Positions 10,031 to 18,699 of a stretch of DNA of 21,791 bases are shown piece by piece; position 1 is the first letter of the stretch, and every line of letters begins with the position of its first letter. A program made the position numbers and the translations under genes. The DNA is from Dimargaris cristalligena (taxonomy: Eukaryota > Kickxellomycota > Dimargaritomycetes > Dimargaritales > Dimargaritaceae). The notes under the pieces are model-generated. The model was given only the letters and a program-made list of their open reading frames with translations. It had not been told where the DNA came from and ran no database searches. Location of the stretch: assembly GCA_027576995.1 (NCBI GenBank), contig JANBQC010000487.1:1-21791 (forward strand), given 5' to 3'.

Positions 10031-10034
10031 ATAA
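10028..10034 (+). promoter_or_regulatory. TATA-like box close to the mannosyltransferase start
   Basis: TTTATAA lies about 30 bases upstream of the ATG at 10064. If used, the 5' UTR would be nearly absent. A more distal promoter in the T/C-rich region upstream is an equally good alternative. Confidence 0.3.
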
Positions 10035-10063
10035 CTCGGCCTTTATCCGACCATTGAGGAACC

Positions 10064-11266
10064 ATGCAGCCTCTGTCTCGCTTATTTAAAACCCTACTTC
10101 TGGGCGGGTTCATCGTGCTATTCCTGCATCTTTTGTTTATGCGGCCCTGGATGGTAGGTGACCTCGATTATGACTCACTTCTCACCACAACCGACCCCAG
10201 CGGCTCATTAGGCTGGTCGACCTCCCCCGGCCACGCTTCGAAGCCGCGGGTCAAGGCTTGCTTTGTTATCCTCACCCGCAACAGCGAACTTGCTGGCCTA
10301 GAGACCAGTATCCGCCAACTCGAGCAGCAATTCAACCATCGCCACCATTATCCGTACGTTATCCTCAACGATGAACCCTTTGCCCCGGAATTGGAGCGGT
10401 CCGTGCGGGGCTTGACGGGCGGTGCCAATACGACATTCGGGGTAATCCCCCAGGAACATTGGGGCTATCCGTCTTGGATTAATCAGACCCAAGCCGCCGA
10501 TGCGCGCCGTCGCATGGCCAACGTCATGTACGGCGGGAGCGAGTCGTACCGCCACATGTGTCGCTTCGAGTCCGGCTTCTTCTTCCGCCACCCCCTTCTG
10601 GCCGAATTCGACTACTACTGGCGCGTCGAACCGGGCGTGCAGTTTACCTGTGCCATCGATTACGACCCCTTCGTGTTCATGCACGAGCGTGACATCAAAT
10701 ACGGCTTCACCATTTCGCTCAAGGAAATCCCGGCAACCGTCGAGAGTCTGTGGCCCGCGACTTTGGATTATATGCGCCAGAATCGGGCCATGGTGCCCAT
10801 AGACAATACTCTGGCCTGGGTCGTGGACCCGGATATTCCCTCGTCCCTGTCTTCCTCCCCCCGCAAGACGACCGATCCGGCCCCCAACCGCCGCAGTACC
10901 TACAACCTCTGCCATTTTTGGTCTAATTTCGAAATCGCCAGTCTGGCCTTTTTCCGCTCCGAGCAGTACCTCTCCTATTTCAACCATCTCGACCGGGCCG
11001 GCGGCTTTTATTATGAACGGTGGGGCGATGCTCCCGTGCATTCCCTAGCCGCCACTATGTTCCTACGCCGTGACCAAATCCACTGGTTTCAGGACATCGG
11101 CTACGTCCATGCCTCGTACGAAAATTGTCCTAGTGATCCGGTGATCAACTCGGAAAAATGTACCTGTAATCCGCGCCGAAGCGTAGACCGGGTCAGCTTT
11201 TCGTGTACCCGGGAATTTATGCATTTGACCCCGGAAGATCGGCTGGATGTGGATGGTTTGCTTTAG
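10064..11266 (+). CDS. GT15 (Kre2/Mnt1/Ktr) alpha-mannosyltransferase (400 aa)
   Basis: GT15 enzymes transfer mannose from GDP-mannose in alpha-1,2 linkage onto O- and N-glycans of secreted proteins in the Golgi. The start ATG (AACCATG) opens a type II anchor: short basic N-terminus and membrane segment at about residues 10-26, followed by a stem. The catalytic domain begins near residue 60. Family blocks occur in order: ACFVILTRN (65-73), YRHMCRFESG (162-171), YYWRVEPG (184-191), YNLCHFWSNFEI (280-291) and GGFYYERWGDAPVHS (313-327). Glu290 of the NFE motif corresponds to the proposed nucleophile of yeast Kre2, and Glu189 and His326 to the manganese-site residues. The cysteine pattern near the C-terminus (355, 366, 368, 381) is also family-like. 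One oddity is Cys-Ala-Ile at 196-198, where the family usually has Cys-Asp. The gene is intronless and full length. The paralogue cannot be assigned. Confidence 0.97.
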   Translation: MQPLSRLFKTLLLGGFIVLFLHLLFMRPWMVGDLDYDSLLTTTDPSGSLGWSTSPGHASKPRVKACFVILTRNSELAGLETSIRQLEQQFNHRHHYPYVILNDEPFAPELERSVRGLTGGANTTFGVIPQEHWGYPSWINQTQAADARRRMANVMYGGSESYRHMCRFESGFFFRHPLLAEFDYYWRVEPGVQFTCAIDYDPFVFMHERDIKYGFTISLKEIPATVESLWPATLDYMRQNRAMVPIDNTLAWVVDPDIPSSLSSSPRKTTDPAPNRRSTYNLCHFWSNFEIASLAFFRSEQYLSYFNHLDRAGGFYYERWGDAPVHSLAATMFLRRDQIHWFQDIGYVHASYENCPSDPVINSEKCTCNPRRSVDRVSFSCTREFMHLTPEDRLDVDGLL

Positions 11267-12110
11267 AGTAGGTGAGGCATTTGAACAGGCATTCCCTCTA
11301 CCCAGCCTTTGAATTGAGACACGACTCACCTTCTTCTCCTATTCGCGGTATCATCAACAAGGGGTCTCAGTTATTCAGTTTCTTGTCCATAGGAATTTGT
11401 CCATCTCTGAAATACCACGGTGCTAATGACCATAGAAGGGCAGCTGGTCAACTATTAGACTTATTCAGATTATCTCTTATTTTTCCTTTCTTCTAGTCAT
11501 TTGTTATCAGTTATCGTGGAAATTCGGCAGTTTGTAATATACTCTTTTTAATACATTATTATACTGGAAATTCAAATTTTGGTAAAAATGTTTATGCATG
11601 TGAAATTCGGGTTAAAAAAGACCCCATACTTGACAAGCGGCGAATTAGTATTAGTCAGCAAATTGTATTTATATTTGATTTTCTACCCTTCTCGGCCTAG
11701 TTTTGTTCCAGCTAGTCAATGAACACAGCCACATATTGTAAATCAACTAAGTATTTATCGATATCGGCAACTAATCCGCCTTTCCTTTACTTAATAAATC
11801 ATTCGCTTTCTATTATTATTTTGTTCTTCAAAGATATCCCCCTCTTCTCCCCACCATGCGTGGCCGTTAACCGGGATTACAACGCCATTTGATTATTAGA
11901 TATTTCAAGATATTTCATTATTTATTTTTATAGAAAATGGTTGTTTATGAGGCTCGGGCACATCATTAAAGCCCTTCGGAGTCAGTGGGCTTAGAGAACA
12001 CCATCACGTGGCCAACTATGTACAAGTAAAACGGGCCACGGCAGTTTTCAATGGTATTATTTACCTACCAACCACTGCCGAGACTGCTACAGTTTTTATT
12101 TTATTTTTAA
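11267..12110. other. Convergent 3' spacer between mannosyltransferase and DPBB genes
   Basis: AT-rich downstream sequence of two convergent genes. The nearest plus-strand AATAAA is far off, at about 11793. A 74-codon frame just after the mannosyltransferase stop (11272-11496) has no recognisable features. No RNA gene was seen. Confidence 0.4.
12095..12105 (-). terminator. Overlapping polyadenylation signals of the DPBB gene
   Basis: On the minus strand two overlapping AATAAA hexamers occur within 16 bases after the stop codon at 12111, in an A-rich run. If used, the 3' UTR would be very short, about 25-40 bases. Confidence 0.4.
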
Positions 12111-12620
12111 TTACACAAAGCTCCAGGTGATACCCACGCGACCCTGGGCCTCGTCGGCAATCTGGTTGAAAGCGGCGGGACTCAGGTCAATATCGCCGGA
12201 CTTGCAGGCGGGACATTTATCGACAATGGTGGCCTGCACCGAACCCTTGGGTCCCTTCACGACAATTTGCTGACCGCAGAAGGGGCTGTTATTGGGGTTA
12301 GCGGGATTGCCGAATTGGGGGGCGTTCAAGGCCGCCACCAGTTCCGTGTCTTGGTTGAGCCAGCCGCAGGAACCGGTCCCGACGGAAGGGTTGTAGTAAG
12401 TAGCTTCCCCGGCATAGGTATCCGCGGAATCAACAACGGAGGCGTCCTTTTCCACCGCGGTGGGCGCGGGGGCGGCCGGGGTGACGGTGGTGGTTTCAAT
12501 GTAGCTAGTCACCGTTTCGTAAACCACGCGCGTATAGGCGGCGGGGCTAGCTTGGACAGCCACTAAACCAGCAGAGGCGGCGGCAGCGAGCAGAAGAGCG
12601 GCCTTGGTGAAAGCAACCAT
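12111..12620 (-). CDS. Secreted RlpA-like double-psi beta-barrel protein (169 aa)
   Basis: Proteins of this fold (barwin/expansin/RlpA superfamily) are abundant in fungal secretomes. Activities range from protease inhibition to wall binding, and none can be assigned from sequence alone. The frame is open to 12677, but the first ATG is 12620, in context CAACATGG, and it starts a clear signal peptide (hydrophobic to residue 22, cleavage after VQA at 24). Residues 25-65 are a Thr/Val/Ala/Pro linker suited to O-mannosylation. The barrel spans about 67-169: YAGEATYYNPSVGTGSCGW, FCGQQIVVKG, DKCPACKSGDIDLSPAAF and VGITWSFV. Four cysteines (85, 115, 136, 139) fit two disulfides. Asp134 and Asp145 sit where expansin-like folds keep conserved acidic residues. 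There is no C-terminal cellulose-binding domain, so it is not a full expansin. Confidence 0.93.
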   Translation of the reverse strand: MVAFTKAALLLAAAASAGLVAVQASPAAYTRVVYETVTSYIETTTVTPAAPAPTAVEKDASVVDSADTYAGEATYYNPSVGTGSCGWLNQDTELVAALNAPQFGNPANPNNSPFCGQQIVVKGPKGSVQATIVDKCPACKSGDIDLSPAAFNQIADEAQGRVGITWSFV

Positions 12621-12870
12621 GTTGAATGATATGAGCAGGAGAAATGGAGAAGATTGAGGGAGACGTTTGTTGAGCAATACCAGATTGCTACAGGTGTTCT
12701 GATTGAGGCGGTGTGGGGTGGTGATGAGAAGAGGAATTTGTGGTATAGATGTTGAGGAGAGAGTTGCTCGAGAGAAATAATCCGGTCAGTTCGTCGTGAG
12801 TAAGTGAGTGTGGGTAGAATAAGGTGTGGTAAGGAATAAAATCGGTTCCTTGGTGCGCAAAATCCACCTC

Positions 12871-12880
12871 TATTTATAAT
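12871..12880 (-). promoter_or_regulatory. TATA box of the DPBB gene
   Basis: On the minus strand ATTATAAATA lies about 255 bases upstream of the ATG at 12620. The identical ten bases occur at 18669-18678 before the acidic secreted gene. It predicts a leader of roughly 220 bases. Confidence 0.65.
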
Positions 12881-12899
12881 TTCTGAATGATCGACAGGT

Positions 12900-14329
12900 G
12901 GTTTAAACCATCTAGTATAGATTTATAGATAGATAGATACACTAACGATACTCTATATCAAAATGGCACAAACATTCTTCAATAGGACGTAGTGGTTCTC
13001 GCAATGATGCCCCCCTACCAATCAGGACAGTGGCCTCGCGATATGCGACCAATGGATCTTAATTAGCTAGTCAGAACCTAGGACAGCCCAAGCGCGGCAA
13101 TCTATATACCGATCCCCTGACCTATCAAAGCAGCGCGATAACAAAAACGGACGAATGATCCAATTCGTTGGGCTAACGAGCATGCGTTTCGACTGTTGCG
13201 TCAACCACTAGAATGGCAGACTAAAACCTTCTAAGCGGGTAACCGGGTTGGAATGGGGCTCTCTAGCCTGTTGGCGGACACTGCGACTCCCGCATGTGGC
13301 TTCCTTCGTTCCCGCGGGCGCATACCACGTAATCGGCCCACACTTAATCTGGCCAAGCTTGACCACTAGCCATCGAAAGGCGCCTTCTTGAGGTCTCGGC
13401 TTCTATTAGTTGTAATAGGGTAGTCGACGGGATATATTACGCGCTTAGTTATTGCAGAATAGCTTAGCTATTCTCTCTCAATCTCTGGAGCATACGGGGG
13501 GCCACGTTTCGTAATCTACACCAAACGAGTCGACGATTTGTATAATTTTCCTAGATGGCCAATTTAACCAATCGGTTTAACCATCGACGGCCATAGGCTA
13601 AACCAATTTCGGGCTGAGAAAAACTCCCAGGAACTTGGCGCTTACCCACGTTCTACGGTTCGATTTGAGCCAATTGGCCGACGATCAGGTCGAAATAAAG
13701 CTAGTGGACGGCGGTGGTTTGGCAGGAGGGGGGGTCTTTACGCCCCCCCACCTCACCTCCAGCGGATTAATGAAATCGAGCAGTATAGACAAGGAAGAAG
13801 GGGATAGTGAATAAATCCGCACATACCCCAAACAACGCCTCAACCATCAGGCACCTGCTGCGTTTTTCGCAGGTGGACCACTACATCTACCAATGGCTTA
13901 GCCGGCCCTTTTCCTTTTCTTTCTTACATATTTTCTTCCCTCTTGTATTTACCACATAGCCCGCGTTCACCTTGAGGTAAGTAAGAGTTTGGGAATAGAG
14001 TCAAGCGTGTTTCTCACTCGCTTTTTGTTTAAGACCATCGACCATATAGGGAATAAATTAGGCTAAGATGATTGGTTGGTATCGTTTTCAGCACATTTCC
14101 ACTGCTTATCATGAAGTCTTTTCGATTCATAGCTGGGGTAAAATTAGGCCTAGAAAATCTAATATTGGTTGATTTTCCATGCTGAATAAGCGAAACCAAG
14201 CCACTCATTACTGATTGAAATGGAAAACCCGTTAGTCCCAATTCTCTAGGTAACTTGAAATAGGGCCAAATTCTACCCCTCCTTCACCTATCTTTATCAG
14301 TAACATTGATGTCCATTATTACTGGATAT
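12900..14329. other. Gene-free spacer with a G/C-homopolymer hairpin
   Basis: No gene, RNA gene or repeat family was recognised. Two small hairpins stand out. One has G7 at 13728-13734 paired with C7 at 13743-13749 across an 8-base loop. The other is CACCTGC/GCAGGTG at 13852-13875. A 70-codon minus frame at 14029-14241 next to the LTR block has no recognisable features. Confidence 0.4.
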
Positions 14330-14545
14330 TGTTAAAGGAGTTGTAATAATTAATTAAAGGGTAAATGCATAGTCTTCCTAATGTAATTTAAAAGAACAGT
14401 AGAAGAGAGGAAGAACCATGAGTGGCATAGCTGGATGTCCGCAGTTGGTTTTTATGAGTTAGAACAAATAGTCAGGATAAATTGATGTCCTGAGCATAGG
14501 ACGATGGTCAAATATATAGAATCGGCAAGATGGAAGAAATACTTA
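14330..14545 (+). repeat. LTR-like repeat L, left copy
   Basis: Homologous to 16226-16475 in direct orientation, with many substitutions and small indels, so insertion was not recent. It starts TGTTAAAGG. The 3' edge is uncertain because similarity fades after GAATCGGCAAGATGG. Confidence 0.6.
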
Positions 14546-15233
14546 TTCAATAGCTAGTTCCCGTTTGTCTTTGGCTATCACATAAACTAGGGCCCTTTTT
14601 CTGACCTGCCCACTCCACACCATAGTAAAAACCCATGTGGGGTTTATTTTACCCTCAAATAAGGTTTGTAGTAATGTGGACAGCTTCTGCCTCATTAATA
14701 ACACCCTTGAACTTGACACCCACATCCCTAAGAATAAATGTCATGGCCAACCCTATTTGCCACCCAGTCATCATTCAATCTATTAATTTCCCACTTCCCT
14801 GTATTGCCAGCACCAGTGCCTGCTACCAAATTATTTTAACCACAACCTGGTTGGTACTGTGGACCTCCCTGCACTTTGTAATAAAAACTACCCTCCCTCA
14901 TCTGCTATTCCACATGACCCCACTAAATAATACCACCAGGGGCACTCCATAATGACCGGGTATCTGGTACAACTGGGAGTATCACCAGGCCATTATGGAT
15001 GGATACTCCACCTTTGACTAATGTATCCCATTGCAGCCCTACACAGATACCAATTGAGGCCCACCTAGTCATAAGTTACCCCAGCACTTTGCCAAGTGGC
15101 TCTATATGATCCTACAAGCAATACTGTCCTCTGACAATACTCAGCCATGCTATATGGGATTCAAAAATATACCAGTATAAAAGAAACTGTACATCTGCTG
15201 TAATACAGGCCCTCGGATGACTATTACTCCCAC

Positions 15234-15831
15234 TGTAAATAACTGAAATCAAATCCTTGAAAACTGAACTTTATTTGAAAAGATAGATGATAAGAAGGGA
15301 AAGGTGATAATAGACTTGCTGTTCTAAGAGGTGGCAGCAAGTGGGAGTATTTATACTTGAAAGAGGAAGCCTAAATGAAAGGTAAATGAATAATAGAGAA
15401 AGGGAGAGAAGGTCCCAGAATATTGGATAACTAAGCAAAGGGAAAGGGAGGGGAGTTCCCAGACAATAATATTAGTTATTACAAAGGATAGGTAATACTC
15501 GGGTAACCAATAAATTCAATGTAAAATAATAGAAGGGATAAAAAGAAAGGGAGAAAGCTATTGTTAGCTATTCTTTGAACAGGGGCGCAGTCGGGCCAGG
15601 GGCAGTGTGAATGCAGGGGTACAGTCTGGTCAGGGGTAGGGGTGCAGCTAAGTCAAGGGTATATAAAATATACTAATAGAAAAATACTATACTAATAAAA
15701 ATAGAGTAAAAATAACTATACTTATCAGGGGCAGGGGCAGGGGCTTATTCACTTGTCAGGGGTATACTTTTGATAAGTGCGAAAAATATAAAACAAATAA
15801 ATATAGGTAAAAATGTAGTAAGTTTACTATA
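15234..15831 (+). repeat. LTR-like dispersed repeat, copy 2 (apparently complete)
   Basis: Starts TGTAAATAACTG and ends at the position matching ACA of copy 1, here mutated to ATA. The first 75 bases match 21718-21791, and 15552-15621 is identical to bases 1-70. A TATTTATA box at 15348-15355 would suit an LTR promoter. Tandem GGGGCA units lie at about 15726-15744. At about 598 bases it fits a solo LTR; no clean target duplication was found (CCCAC to the left, CCTCA to the right). Confidence 0.65.
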
Positions 15832-16225
15832 CCTCAATATGGCCCATAAATTAACTGGTCTTGTATGTAGAATTGTTTCCCCTTTTTAAAAGTATTGCTA
15901 TCTAGTTTTTATAGCAAATGTCTTTATAAAATATGTGTTAAAATATTTGCCAGGCCAGATATCTCAAAAGAAGCTTGAAAGTTCATAATACCCACCATAT
16001 TTTCAACAAAATCAGCCAGTGACACCAGAAAACATGCCAATTATCTGGTGTATCTTTCTACTTGACTTCTGAACTAAAAGTCAAGAATTGGAGACAAAAT
16101 CATGGACCACCTGGTGGTACTATAGGCACCTACCTTCCATTAGTTTAGTATATGTGATACTTACTCATTCTTTTAGAAAAGTTCTTGGGTATGGTTATAA
16201 GTAGAATAAAATTGGGGGATGTACA

Positions 16226-16475
16226 TGTTGGAATGATAAATTCCGGGGTAAATGCAAGTGCCTTCAGATACAACTAAAATGATTTAAAGAAGAGAGAAAG
16301 AACCGTAAGGGGCAAAGCTAGATGTCTGCAGTTGGTTTTATTGAGTTGGAAATAGCAGTAATGATGATAAAAACATTGTTTCGAGTATAGGATAATATAA
16401 TCATAGATATAGTATAGTCCTGAGTATAGGATGGACCAATCAGAATGATGGAATCGGTAGGGCGGGGGAAATGAA
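16226..16475 (+). repeat. LTR-like repeat L, right copy
   Basis: Direct-orientation partner of 14330-14545. It starts TGTTGGAATG, close in style to Ty1/copia-type LTR ends, and is preceded by a G-rich run that could be the polypurine tract. It carries an internal duplication of the GAGTATAGGAT motif (16383 and 16421), which the left copy has once. Confidence 0.6.
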
Positions 16476-16616
16476 TTTCCAGTACTAAATATATCGGGAT
16501 TCTATAGCTACAAATGTATATTTTTTTTTCGCCCCCTAAGGCCTTAGATAGAGCTACGTGGTCAGTGGCTGGTAGACGGAAACTGCGTTGGACACGAGCT
16601 CTTGGTACCGCTCGGC

Positions 16617-18443
16617 TTAAAACACGTTCTTAAATTTGGTTTGTTTGACCATAACATTCAGAATATCGTCTTGGCTATCCTCAAACGGCTCATCAATCAG
16701 CTCCCCCATGCCGTCAAAATAGTTTGTAAATTGGGGACTGGAAAACTGGCTTTTCAAATCCTCAATAAGGAACCGGCGTAGACGAAGCTTCGCCGTATTT
16801 TGACTTACAGCCCAACCTGAAATATTTTTCAAAATTTTCTGGAATTCATCAGGAACCTTGCTCTTTTCTTCCGCCCGAGTATAAAGCACCTTAGCTGCCT
16901 CGGGGTGGTTGAACTTAATGGCCCACAGGGCGCTAGTGGTCAAATCATCGACCGAGAGGTACTTGTCGGCACCGGCCTCGATCAGACCTTGCAGGCGCTC
17001 GGTATTTCCCAGAACAGCACTGATCTTAGTAACCACGTTGATTTGGGTGCGCCAGGCCAGCTCTAAGCCACTGAGTTCGGAAGATTTGGAAGCAGTATCA
17101 ATTGAAAAGCGAGATGTACTACGCCCACGATTGGGTTCCACCATCTGCGCATCCACCTGTTGATTAAGTTCGTTGAAAACCGTATCGAACAGACCTTGGG
17201 CGGGCTCCTTCCGTGCCAGCTGAGCCAATACATTGTTCTTCAGTTCGATGGTGCCATCAGTACTCGTTGAACCCTGGTCGTTCGGTGTACCCATGATGAA
17301 GTCGAAGAATAGTAACTTCTTTTGTCCAAGGGAGCGATTCTGCAAGAATTTCTTCAGGCTTTCCAGATCGTTGTCCGAAAAGTAAGGTCGCTGGATATTT
17401 TCCCAAAAATACTTCGCAACCTATTGGGCATGTCACCGGGAAGGGGAGTTGGTTGGAGGTTGATGGATAACGCGCAATAGATAGCATTTCAATATAATTT
17501 TTTAAAACATGGGAGAAGTTCATCCAAGTTGTATAACGAAAAATCCATTAAATTCGGCCAATATTACTAGTTAAAAATACATTTCCCATATATTTTCCCA
17601 TACACGTATAATGTAAACCTTTATATAGCTGGGCCGAATTTCACCCATATGTTAACAATGGGCCATATCCTTAATCTCAAATCATTAAATGGGGGGGGGA
17701 TAAAAACTCGTACTTTCGATTGGGCTTTCGTGTTAGAATATCCGATTCCAAGACTCGACTGACTACAATATCATGGGTGTACCATGACAAAATTGAAGAG
17801 ACTCCAATCCTACAAAATAAATTTATCTTACCTCCGCAGTGTATACGCCATTCCTTGGTAATGCGTCCACGAATTGCTGAAACGTATCGTATGTTCCTGC
17901 CCAGGCCCTGTTTTTACTAAAACTAGCTAACCATGCTTCTTGTCTGAGTACCTCGTCGCTCTTATCAGAATTGCCGGGGCGGGAAGTGGACCCGACAATA
18001 TGTTGGTTGGCAGAGCTTGGGCGACCAACGTTATTGTATTGGTTGTTCTGGGTGACCGCAGTGGGGTTATTGGTGGCGGGATACGTGGAATTGTAGAGTT
18101 CTTCGTTGTCGTCGTAATCTTCGACATCTTCATCTTCACTAAAACCATTGAAGTGGCTGTCGTCATCGGAGTCTTCGTTTTCGGTAGAACCGTTTTCCAG
18201 GTTGATATTTCTGACAGAGTCTACCATGTTGTCTTCGTCCTCCGATTCTAGATACCCTTGACTATTGCGGATAATATCTTCCGGATCAGTTGCGCGATGG
18301 TTGAGGCCAGAATTGCCAACGTTTGGCGTGGAACGGCGAAAAAGGCGAGCCGCATTTGTCGAAAGGGGGCTGGCAACGGTGGAACCCGTGAGAGAAATAC
18401 CCAGCGCGGGTAGGGCGAGGATCAGGTAGGTGAGCTTATACAT
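16617..18443 (-). CDS. Secreted acidic protein with ankyrin-like C-terminal region, two exons (471 aa, predicted)
   Basis: Proposed exons are 18443-17832 (204 codons) and 17420-16617 (267 codons plus stop). Exon 1 starts CAACATG and encodes a signal peptide (cleavage after TVA, residue 24), a possible Kex2 site (RR at 36-37) and a strongly acidic stretch (65-117, many Asp/Glu). It then has an Asn/Ser-rich part and a helical segment ending GVYTAE. There GAG meets GTAAGA, a near-ideal donor; read through, the frame stops two codons later. Exon 2 opens after CCAATAG, in phase, and has no ATG until codon 43 (17294). Its residues 131-180 resemble two ankyrin units (GNTERLQGLIEAGADK, NHPEAAKVL). 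The function is unknown. If unspliced, this is two genes: 17823-18443 (206 aa), and one starting at 17294 or earlier. Confidence 0.6.
17421..17831 (-). other. Predicted intron (411 bases) or intergenic gap
   Basis: 5' end GTAAGA and 3' end CCAATAG, with a pyrimidine-rich stretch and a GTGAC branch-like motif just upstream of the acceptor. It joins two phase-0 exons. Against this, it contains TATATAAA (17620-17627) on the same strand, which could be a promoter for a separate downstream gene, and a 9-base homopolymer (17691-17699). Confidence 0.5.
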
Positions 18444-18668
18444 GTTGAGTAGACCCGCGCTTGAAGATATATTGTTGATACCAGAACAAGAGTGGAGTGA
18501 ACTAGATTTTAAAGTATGATACCAAAGAGGATTTGGATGTGGCTTAAATATACAAGGATGGTATATTAAGGGAAAAACAAACGGGGGAGAAGGGAATTCA
18601 AGTCTGAAGTAGTGGTCGTTGCAAATTGGTCAGTTTAGAGAAATGAATAGAGGGCGAAATAGAGCTGC

Positions 18669-18678
18669 TATTTATAAT
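18669..18678 (-). promoter_or_regulatory. TATA box of the acidic secreted gene
   Basis: ATTATAAATA followed by G on the minus strand, about 230 bases upstream of the ATG at 18443. It matches the DPBB gene TATA box over 11 bases. Confidence 0.6.
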
Positions 18679-18699
18679 ATTTCGGGTGGTAGGTCGACG

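Larger units (their letters stand above)
14330..16475 (+). mobile_element. Decayed LTR-flanked element containing an LTR of another family
   Basis: Two direct copies of a 215-250-base sequence flank this segment: 14330 to about 14545 and 16226 to about 16475. Both begin TGTT, continue through GGGTAAATGCA-like and GAAGAGAG..AAGAACC blocks, and share GCAGTTGGTTTT and GAATCGG. A G-rich run (ATTGGGGGA, 16211-16219) just before the second copy resembles a polypurine tract. This points to 5' and 3' LTRs of a retroelement, plus strand. The 1.7-kb interior has no intact ORF and holds the 598-base LTR of another family at 15234-15831. Frames at 14543-14725 (-) and 14635-14952 (+) are unrecognised. A pair of solo LTRs is an alternative. 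Confidence 0.5.

Noticed and set aside
9907..10089. Frame with an isoleucine run just before the mannosyltransferase
   Set aside because: The run of Ile is simply the translated TTA/ATT microsatellite; the frame overlaps the real start in another phase.
10298..11041. 247-codon antisense frame within the mannosyltransferase gene
   Set aside because: It mirrors the GC-rich codons of a complete, well-conserved GT15 gene and shows no features of its own.
12621..12677. N-terminal extension of the DPBB gene to 12677
   Set aside because: The extension starts at a TTG and places 19 unrelated residues before a perfect signal peptide; ATG 12620 in a CAACATG context is far better.
15726..15744. Short tandem GGGGCA units that might suggest a CRISPR or telomere array
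   Set aside because: Only about three units without spacers, inside a dispersed LTR-like repeat; there is no telomeric TTAGGG-type array.
17292..17345. Start of the ankyrin-like frame at 17345
   Set aside because: The codon there is TTG, not ATG, and the protein-like reading continues upstream to 17420, which favours a spliced upstream exon.
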